Both the position numbers and the translations under genes were made by a program. From Pempheris klunzingeri (Eukaryota; Chordata; Actinopteri; Acropomatiformes; Pempheridae), in assembly GCF_042242105.1 (NCBI RefSeq), contig NC_092030.1, positions 3,077,501-3,141,500 of the forward strand: a stretch of 64,000 bases of DNA, given 5' to 3'. Below the pieces are notes generated by a model, which saw only the letters and a program-made list of their open reading frames with translations, was not told the DNA's origin and ran no database searches. The first letter of the stretch is position 1. Each line of letters starts with the position of its first letter. Shown piece after piece: positions 21,361-64,000 of the stretch.

Positions 21361-24300
21361 GCTGAATACTCACCACATGAGGATGCAGTAACCTGCTGTG
21401 AGAGCAGAGATCTGATGGTGGGCATCGGGATGAGAGCAAACAGGTTGAGTGAGCGAGCTGCGGAGGAGTGAACAGTGATTAATTTGTTTTTCTCTCTCCC
21501 TCAATGACAGCCTTTTGAACAGCCCACCACCCACCACCGCCATGCCGCCACTGTTTCCTCTCTTTGGCAGGATGCGTGTCAGGTTCCTAATGGCGCAACT
21601 TTGTAATTATCTCACCCACAACATCTAAATATTCTATTTTATTAAAGCAATACTGCAACCTGTGATATGACAAGACATGAATGTCCAGTGTGTTCCTACA
21701 ACTCTTCCCTTTAAAGACTTTTAAGGCTTTTCCATTTGCTGTTGTGTGCAGCTCATGTCTGCTCGCTCTTTCCTATTACAACAGAACATTATGTTTTATA
21801 TTTTTGTTTTATTTGGAATTAACAGGTCAGAGCCAGTCTTTGTTAATGGTATTTGCTTGGCGACCAAGAGATTTGCATGGTAACATACTATTCATATTTA
21901 ATGATGATGTCAAATAGAGTGGGTAGTGCATTTCAGCTGCATACTATGTGGATTTTGTGTGAGCCAGAAATGCCTGGATGTGTACTGGACATCAGCAAAA
22001 CAATTTGTCAGCGAGGGACTTTTTTTGCTCTGTTGGATGCTGCTGTCTGACGCTTCAGCTGCAAAATTACAGGCTCCATGAAAACTTTTTCTCACTGGTG
22101 ATTAGCAGATTTATCAGATTAATACATTTAAGTAGAATATATTATATTAGACTGGTAGTACAATATTTTGGGACTAATTTTCCTTTGAAGGTTAAAATGG
22201 CCATTGGTCACAATCCACCACAAACTGCCTCAGTCTGAGACGCTCAGTCTTACCGAGGTAGAACATGTAGGTTGTCCTGACGAAGCACATGAAGTAAATT
22301 CCTGAGGCGAAGGACAGCATGCCGATCAGGATGAGCATCACATCGCTGACACAGCGACGAAACACGGTGACTCCGAGGAAACTGGTGATGAAGATAAGGC
22401 AGCCTGCTGCATTCCCATAGCCCACCTGGAGAAACAGAGAGAGAATGGAGAAGGAGAGAGAGAAGGAGGAAATAGGTGAGACAAAAGAAAGAGGAAACAT
22501 GTATTTACACAATACTATCCATGAAAACACACAATACGCATATGGATCCAATACAAGCCAGCTCCATACATTACAAATATAAACCCTAAACACGTAAAAA
22601 CAAAGTCAGCACAAAGTCACCTGGGCAGCAGTCCAGCTCAGTGGCTCTTTCAGCACAAAGACGGCCAGTATCTCTACGCCTCCACCCACTGCAGACACGT
22701 ACAGGATCGCAGCCACAAACAGCAGAACCATGTTCACCATGTTTTTCTCAGCAGGAGCCTCCACTGGAGCAGGACGGGAGAATGGACCGAGGAGGTTGGG
22801 GCTCTCCTCCGCCTCTGACTGTTTGATCTGTTTCACCTAAAAGTAAGATGGAGACGATATCAGTCTCCTGTTGTATGAATGTGTATATTTATCATAGAAA
22901 ACTTTTATATGAGCATTACTGTTGCTTTTATCAGTTCCTAATTACAATCTTATTGCTCAGTTAGTCATTTAATCTGCTCCTTTAAATGGTCACATACGGT
23001 TTTAGAAATGTGCAGCAAGTTATTAGCTTTTTAATTTCCAAACTAAAAAAAGGAGTAGTTTGTGCAATTAATTAGATGATCGGACATACATTTAAACATT
23101 TATTAACAGATACCAATACTCTGTATCCATTATGCAGGCTCAGCTTACAGAGTTACACAATGAAAACACACACATCCATACAGGATTCTCTCTGCAATCT
23201 TCCACACACACACACACACTGACCTGCAGCAGGACTATGGAGTGTATGAGGCACAGCAGGTGCAGCAGTGCGCTAATCGTGAGCAGGACGGTCCCGTGTC
23301 CCAGATTGGAGCTGTACAGCAGGAACAGGTGACCGGACACCAGGCTGCCCACCAGGCCTGCCATCCCATACAGCAGCTCCACTTTCATCAGCGCCTGCAC
23401 GGGACATGGACAACATGAACTACCTCATGGCCTTGTGATCAGATAAATGGTTGAGTCTTGTGGTATTTTTAAAAGGGAGTTTTCCCTCGTCATCGTGGCC
23501 TGATGTTTGCTCATGTGGGGATTCTTGAATCCTTAATTTAGAATTCTTGAATCGTTTGGTCTCTCTCTTAATTAAGTTTGGTCTGAAATGCTCCTTATGA
23601 AAAGCATTATGAGAAAGCATTTGTTATGAGTTGGCATATATATAAATAAAGACTGACTGATTGAATGATTTTCTGTTAGACCTGGTTGGATTTAAGCCTA
23701 TTATTTATATGCACATATCATAGTGTGTCTACACAAAACTAAAGGCAAATGGAAATTTCGTGAATGTCTTAATGTGCAAATTATTAAAAAAAATTAAAAT
23801 GTGTGCTGTCACACATGTATGAATACAAATTCACAGATATTCTACTAAAGCTGTCTTATATGAACGAAGCAGGTTTAGTTTCTCAGGTAAAACACTACAG
23901 CTAAAGACTGCTTTTACCTGCACTTTGAGATTTTGGGCTATTCTGCTTTCAAAAAGTGTTTCACTTACTATACATTGTCTATATGCAGATTTCTTTTTAA
24001 TCATATCTTAAAAAGGTCAAAAGGTCTTTTTTCCCCTCCTACTCTGAATCAGAAATCTCCAGCAGCTCTCACACAAACCAAATTTTCCAGTTTGAATTCA
24101 TCTAAATTCTGAGAGTTTGTTCATGTCCTTCTTAGCCTGATTCAGACCAGTTTATTTTTCAATACACGGTGAAAAATAATATAATATATAATATATATAA
24201 ATAAATAAATATAAATATATTAAAAAAAGAAAAGAAAAATGACTTAGATGTTTGGATTTATGCAAACTTTGAATTACCCTGCCTCATTTGCATATCTAAA

Positions 24301-24888
24301 CAATAAAAAAAAGTTTCATTGTGATGTCTGTTCTTTAAATGTTTTCCTCACTTGTAGTGTCTCGCCTTCAACTATGAAATCACACCTGTGGACTTGTGCA
24401 ACACTGACCTTGGACCGGCCGCTCTCCGTGGAGCCGAGCGACGCCAGCGTCATCACGCCGGGCCAGTAGGCGCAGAAGCCGCCGGACAGCCCGAAGAGGA
24501 CCGCCGCGCCGAACATGACCTCCAGCGGGAGGCGGAAGATGACCACCAGGAGCAGGGCGAGCCGGGACAGCAGGTACCCGCTCAGGGGCACCACGATGGG
24601 GACTCTGCGCCAGCCGCGGTCGCCTAACCTGGCCAGCAGCAGCGCGGGTATGATCGGAGTGAGCTGGTTGATGAGGTTGTAGGTCATGTAGAAGTCCGAT
24701 ATGGCTTTCTGCTGGCTGTCCTGCCTGGAGAGGTGGGCATCCGGGTAGGTGGCGTTGGCACTTCGGTCCCTGACAATCATCTGCAGGGCGGTGTCGTAGA
24801 GAGAGCTGCCCAGCTGCTCCAGCACCAGGATCGGCTCAATGTGCCGGAGCACCGTGAGGGCCGCCACACAGCGGGCCGGCAGCGGCAT
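19054..24888 (-). CDS. slc46a2: SLC46A2-like solute carrier (whole gene, 7 exons)
   Basis: Seven exons join in phase to 1341 nt, 446 aa plus stop: 24888-24409, 23394-23224, 22836-22621, 22425-22254, 21457-21374, 19784-19628, 19114-19054. The product is a 12-TM major-facilitator protein of the SLC46 family, which includes the proton-coupled folate transporter SLC46A1. Seen: an N-glycosylation sequon NAT at residue 45; ISDFYMTYNLINQL; the MFS motif ARLGDRGWRR after TM2; GLSGGFCAYWPGVMTLASLG; GYGNAAGCLIFITSFLG; and YMFYLARSLNLFALIP rebuilt across an intron. From memory these align best with SLC46A2 (TSCOT, about 475 aa in human) rather than SLC46A1 or A3. Position next to a convergent SNX30-like exon agrees. 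Known: SLC46A2 is expressed in thymic stroma and linked to transport of bacterial muropeptides or related substrates. The substrate here is not deducible. The ATG at 24888 is the first in frame and gives a short cytoplasmic N terminus. Confidence 0.9.
19628..19784 (-). CDS. slc46a2: slc46a2 exon 6
   Basis: 157 nt, phase 1 to 2, acceptor CTTCCCATCAG, donor CATCAG/GTAGGC. It encodes TTLTCLQLVLKFAGLAYIPA, KIYQKTLDWFPG and FMLSSIITVLAMIPIS (TM11-12). Confidence 0.9.
20132..20192. repeat. (TG)n microsatellite
   Basis: About 30 TG units with one TC interruption, in slc46a2 intron 5. Confidence 0.95.
20257..20283. repeat. (GA)n microsatellite
   Basis: About 13 GA units. Confidence 0.9.
21183..21276. 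repeat. (TA)n microsatellite
   Basis: About 94 bp of nearly pure TA in slc46a2 intron 5, about 0.1 kb downstream of exon 5 in transcript sense. Confidence 0.95.
21327..21357. repeat. (CA)n microsatellite
   Basis: About 15 CA units, 17 bp from the exon 5 donor. Confidence 0.95.
21374..21457 (-). CDS. slc46a2: slc46a2 exon 5
   Basis: 84 nt, acceptor TCCTCCGCAG, donor TGTG/GTGAGT, phase 1 to 1. It encodes RSLNLFALIPMPTIRSLLSQ, joining to YMFYL-A upstream and SSC-G downstream. Short (CA)n and long (TA)n microsatellites lie just inside the following intron. Confidence 0.88.
22254..22425 (-). CDS. slc46a2: slc46a2 exon 4
   Basis: 172 nt, phase 0 to 1, acceptor TTTCTCCAG, donor CTCG/GTAAGA. It encodes VGYGNAAGCLIFITSFLGVT and MLILIGMLSFASGIYFMCFV (TM8-9). 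Confidence 0.9.
22621..22836 (-). CDS. slc46a2: slc46a2 exon 3
   Basis: 72 codons, phase 0 to 0. It carries the hydrophilic central loop (VKQIKQSEAEESPNLLG) and TM7 (NMVLLFVAAILYVSAVGGGV), ending in EPLSWTAAQ. The EPL-x-W-x-x-x-QV-GYG match to SLC46A2 spans the junction with the next exon. Confidence 0.9.
23224..23394 (-). CDS. slc46a2: slc46a2 exon 2
   Basis: 57 codons, phase 0 to 0, from CCGTGCAG/GCGCTG to CTGCAG/GTCAGT. It encodes MAGLVGSLVSGHLFLLYSSN and a second hydrophobic segment (TM5-6 region). Confidence 0.9.
24409..24888 (-). CDS. slc46a2: slc46a2 exon 1
   Basis: 160 codons from ATG to GGCCGGTCCAAG/GTCAGT, donor phase 0. It encodes TM1 to about TM4, including SLYDTALQ, the NAT sequon and the GDRGWRR loop motif. 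It is markedly GC-rich compared with the flanks. Confidence 0.9.
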
Positions 24889-25920
24889 AATGGAAACCTT
24901 CCTGATTAAAAGTCTAAAAACACAGACTGGAGGTGGAGATCAGCAGAAATCAACACAGCAGCTGTTAAACTTGTTCTGCTTTAACTTTACACACACAGCA
25001 GCGACATAAATCTGTCCCTAGTCACGCCCTCTTCCTCCTCCTCTTCCTCCTGTTTTTTTTTTGTGTGTGAGAGAGATCTGTGAAACTACTCTCTGGTCAA
25101 CCACATGGGCTTGTTTCTTTATTGCTGTGGCTTTCAGCAGCCAAACAAACACTTAGCTGAACACAGTGGCACACATGTGGAAGTAAAACACTGTCATCTG
25201 TAGAGTGGTATTCAGATAAAACACAGTTTGTTTATTTTTAGGCTGATTTCCTGCCTTATTTGCAGTCACTGGTTTCAGTTCACGTCAATATACATTACAA
25301 ATCAGTTTGCAGGAACAACTTGGACCCACATCGGACAAAAACAGTGAAAAGAATGCCCATCACGTGTTGCTGGAGCCCAGGGTGAAGTTGTTTTGTCCAC
25401 TGAACGGTCCAAAAAGGCAAAGAAATTCAGTTTACAACGATATAAAACTTAGAAAACTCATTGTATTTGATGTCTAATAGGAGGCGGCTGGTGAAAAACG
25501 ATGCATTCATGGGCACTTCTCTGCACTGACCTCAAACCGGTTACTGCTCATAGCTGCATTTTCACATGACCTGATCAGTTAAATCAGTTAAATCAGTTAA
25601 ATCATAAATGAATAAAAACCATCAGAAACCGCACATTTACAGGTTTTGTTTTTAATGAGAAAATATTCATAATATGTATAGTAGGTGTATAACTGTGAGC
25701 CTTACATATGCTATAAAATAACAAAGCAGAGTATGAGCATATAAGTGGTTAACATAGGAACAGAGGTTATACTGTGTACTGTATTAGAAGATCGCTTTAC
25801 CACACACAGACAGTGTGAGTCCCACACTGAAACTCGGTTTGCTCCTGCAGGCAAAAAAACAAACAAACCACCAGCATTTAAAAATGATAAATAAATCATC
25901 TCTGCACCATGAATTCAAAC
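24889..25920. other. slc46a2 5' flank
   Basis: Upstream of the slc46a2 start. No TATA or CpG island stands out and no gene is seen. ATCAGTTAA is repeated three times at about 25573-25601. Confidence 0.35.
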
Positions 25921-25924
25921 AACA

Positions 25925-25956
25925 AAAGCATAATAATAATAATAATAATAATAAAA
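25925..25956. repeat. (AAT)n microsatellite
   Basis: About 9 ATA/AAT units. Confidence 0.9.
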
Positions 25957-28599
25957 TCACACATTTCTATCTCCTGTGTGTGTGTGCATGATGTCTGTAA
26001 CAACGTGTACTTAATGAGAACTCAGAAAGATTGTTTGATTGTGTCCTGTGAGGCTGAACATGCACAGTTCTCGTCTTCTTGTCAAGCCCAACTATTTTTT
26101 CTCGTTTGTTTCTAAACTCACGTGGCAAAGTTAATCTCTTATCAGCACCAGTGACACTGTGCCTCCGCTGCAACTGTGGTATCTGTAACACACTTCATTT
26201 ACATTTCTGCTACATGGCAAAACCATCTCAGTCTTATAAAAAGGGACTCTAGTCCTTTAAATACTTTTTTCATTTTATATATTATAACATGTATTAAACA
26301 AAGAACAACGAGGCCTCTCTGGAACCGTTGTGTGGCTTTTGTTTCAGGGGAAAACGGAGGCTTGGTTTTCACTTCACTGTTTGGTGGAGTTACTGGCACG
26401 TACGTGTCCCTCACAGAACGTAACACAGGAGATAATTAAATAGATCGTTTGTGGATAATTTGCTGAGAGAAACCAGACTGTCCCAATAAATATGATAGAG
26501 CTCATTACTGTTGAGGGTTAGTATGTGTTCTTCGTTTGAATGATAGGTTTCAGGTGTGCAGCTGAGGGTTTCATTCAGTGTGTCAGGAAGGACACTTGAA
26601 CAGGACACACTGGCAGATGAGGTGATCAGACGCTGTGGCCTGTGGCTTACAGGAAAATCTTTCTCACCACTCGACTGGAAAACAAAAATCTCACACACTT
26701 GAATAAACAAGTTACCGGAGCCTGAGGAGTAGAATCATTTAGCTACTTCTCAGTTAAAGTGGTTCAGAAACACTGCTTATTTTTCCTTGTTTTTTTTTGT
26801 TTTTTACTGTGAATTCTCGTTTAGAGGCGGCTCTGCGTGCTCCAGGGTTTTACTCTTGTTTCAGCGTGTGTTCACTCTTTTAATTCTGAAGCTTGTTTTC
26901 TACACCTGGACGATCCACAGTATCACCACACTCACTGCGGCCTGTTTCGTGGTCATTTTTTCAAAAATCACATTGTTCTGCAAAGTCAAAGCTCACAAGA
27001 GGTTTAGTAAAAAAAACAGACAATCCCCAACTCATGAATGCCCCCCTTGGTGTGTTATTAACACAAGTTCAGCCTCCTGTTGCAGCCTTTTACTTAATGA
27101 GACATCCTACTTCCCTCCCCTGCTTGTGTGTGCTTGTTCCAGGGTAGGAAAAGAGTGTAAATTCATGCGCACAATCAGAACTTCTTAAATAGACTTAGGA
27201 GCATCGGCTGACTAAATAACAACATTCTGTTTTGGTATAACAACTTTTTATAAAAAGCTTTTTCAACATTTTTCATTAAACTTTATCCTCAGCTAGCAAG
27301 GTATAGCAGATACACGGCAGTCGCCCCACTGGAATCTCAACATACATGTTCATATATCAAATACACAGTCCTACCTCAGTATAATACATGAAACGACTGC
27401 TTACATCAGAAAGCACAGGTCAACAAAGCGACGTAGCCAGCAAAGGTTAAATAAGTGATTTTTAGAATATAAAATCCCCAACCCAGCCCTTTAATCAATA
27501 CACACACTGACTGAAGTGACGCAAACATGACCTGCAGTTAGCTTCCCTCCTCCCCGCCTGCACCTAATAGACATGAAGTCACTGAAGAATAGTGTTTTAT
27601 AGACAGGTTTCAATCTAACGTGGTTGCGTATTTTTTCTAAGCTCTACTGAAACTGTTGTAACACAGATTAGGAGAAGATAAAATACATCATACATATCGT
27701 GCATCCAACACTTACTGACGGTCTAAGGCAAAGTCGGACCTTGATGCTAGTTTTGCAAATTTCCTCACTAGCATTGAACAGTTCAAGGACGCCGACTGGC
27801 TCGAGTCGGCACTTAAGATTTAATACAGATGCTTGAAAGGGTCGCAAAAGCTCACATAAACAGGTCATATATACGTTTTATGTTTTATCTGCGCTGTGGC
27901 ACTGCAGGAAGCAGAGGGGGAAACTTTACGGGTTCTAAAAGTGGTGCTTCGCTTCCCACTTGGTTCAAACACAGCAGCCTTCCTGCAGCATCATCAAATC
28001 CAGGTTAGAATAATCCTGAAATGACAGAAATCTCTTGATAGTCACTGTGCACACGCCTGCTTGTCTTGTGCATTATTTCTTGTTGGTAATGAAAACCTTA
28101 TCACCCAGTGCCAAAATCATCAACAACATGCCTCAGGCAGCCTGTCAGAATAAAGTCTGTAGATCTCAGCTCATATTTTCAATTTAAAAAAAGACAGGTA
28201 AATGAAAAGTCCTATGAATATTTCAGGCATTCAGCGTCTACTGACTAGTAAAACCCTTTTATTCCAAATACACTTCTGAACAGCGCTCTCAAACCACCCG
28301 TCAAAGTGTCTCTTGCGTCACTGACCTTTTTCTTCTCCAAACTCACCTCAACACTTCAAATGTCTCCCACATACTCAGCCACTTAACATACTGTTACGCC
28401 TTCAGTCCTCAGGTCCACAAACCACAACTTGATGCATCTCTTTGATCACGTGATCATCAGGATCCTATTAGTGAAATAAATACTGTTTCCTTTCTCTGTC
28501 CTTCATCATTCGCTTCCTCCTGTTTGCATTTTCCTTCTTCTTCCTCCTTCTTCTTCTTCTTTTCCACTCGGCCCTTTATCTGTCTCTGAAAGAAGCTGT
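25957..28599 (-). other. Probable akap2 3' UTR and intergenic DNA
   Basis: Follows the akap2 stop on the minus strand. No coding stretch is supported. A candidate AATAAA (TTTATT on plus at 28258-28263) lies about 340 bp after the stop; further ones may be used. Confidence 0.35.
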
Positions 28600-63787
<35,188 letters not shown>

Positions 63788-64000
63788 CTGAAAGACAGAC
63801 AGGAGAAAATCCATATGAGTCATAGCAGCAAATTGAAAAATGATAATGATTGAAGGCTTTATATAATAAAAACTATCAACAGAGAATGGAATACTTTAAA
63901 TAATGAAATGATATTTCAGAAGTGTGTTCCTTGACAGCATTAAAGCACCATCATTCATTCCTATCAATACTTGAATAATAACCAGTTCCGATTGAAAAGC

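Noticed and set aside
19054..24888. Assignment as SLC46A3 or SLC46A1
   Set aside because: Motifs around the central loop and the SNX30-like neighbour fit SLC46A2 better. A tree of SLC46 proteins would settle it.
26787..27188. 133-codon plus-strand frame
   Set aside because: No recognisable domain, AT-rich composition and no splice support. Likely chance within flanking or 3' UTR sequence.

Overview
This is vertebrate nuclear DNA, almost certainly from a percomorph-type teleost. It has spliced genes with GT-AG introns, dense (CA)n, (GATA)n and (TA)n microsatellites, tRNA-like SINE fragments, an L2/Maui-type LINE remnant and hAT transposase remnants. No bacterial, phage or CRISPR features are present. 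Exons were assembled by hand from splice sites, reading phase and recalled family similarity, with no database search.

Layout: (1) 1-4.4 kb (+): the last coding exon and probable long 3' UTR of a sorting nexin, best match SNX30. (2) 4.5-18.4 kb: a repeat-rich block. It holds two direct 0.5-kb repeats, a mosaic of tandemly duplicated hAT transposase pieces interleaved with SINE copies, an inverted repeat pair, a broken LINE and a 45-bp minisatellite. (3) 19.05-24.89 kb (-): a complete seven-exon SLC46A2-like transporter (446 aa). Every exon joins in phase. (4) 28.6-63.8 kb (-): the 3' part of a PALM2-AKAP2 locus. From high to low coordinates it has two internal PALM2 exons (63.77 and 62.8 kb), the PALM2 terminal exon with a CaaX box (60.7-61.6 kb), a candidate linking exon (53.9 kb), a CpG-rich candidate internal promoter (51.7-52.2 kb), and eight AKAP2 exons (34.6 to 28.6 kb). 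The AKAP2 exons encode the RII-binding helix and a poly-glutamate C terminus. The rest is intron with many microsatellites.

How it fits together: SNX30 and SLC46A2 are convergent neighbours on human 9q32, and PALM2AKAP2 lies on human 9q31, so the order is consistent with conserved vertebrate synteny. The PALM2 donor at 62784 is in a phase that can join either the CaaX exon (prenylated paralemmin) or the 53.9-kb exon (read-through to AKAP2). One locus could therefore make a lipid-anchored paralemmin, a PALM2-AKAP2 fusion and, from the internal CpG island, AKAP2 alone.

The most notable observations are this phase-matched exon choice, a 39-nt AKAP2 microexon with tandem donors, a splice acceptor embedded in a tetranucleotide microsatellite, and the triplicated hAT/SINE mosaic.
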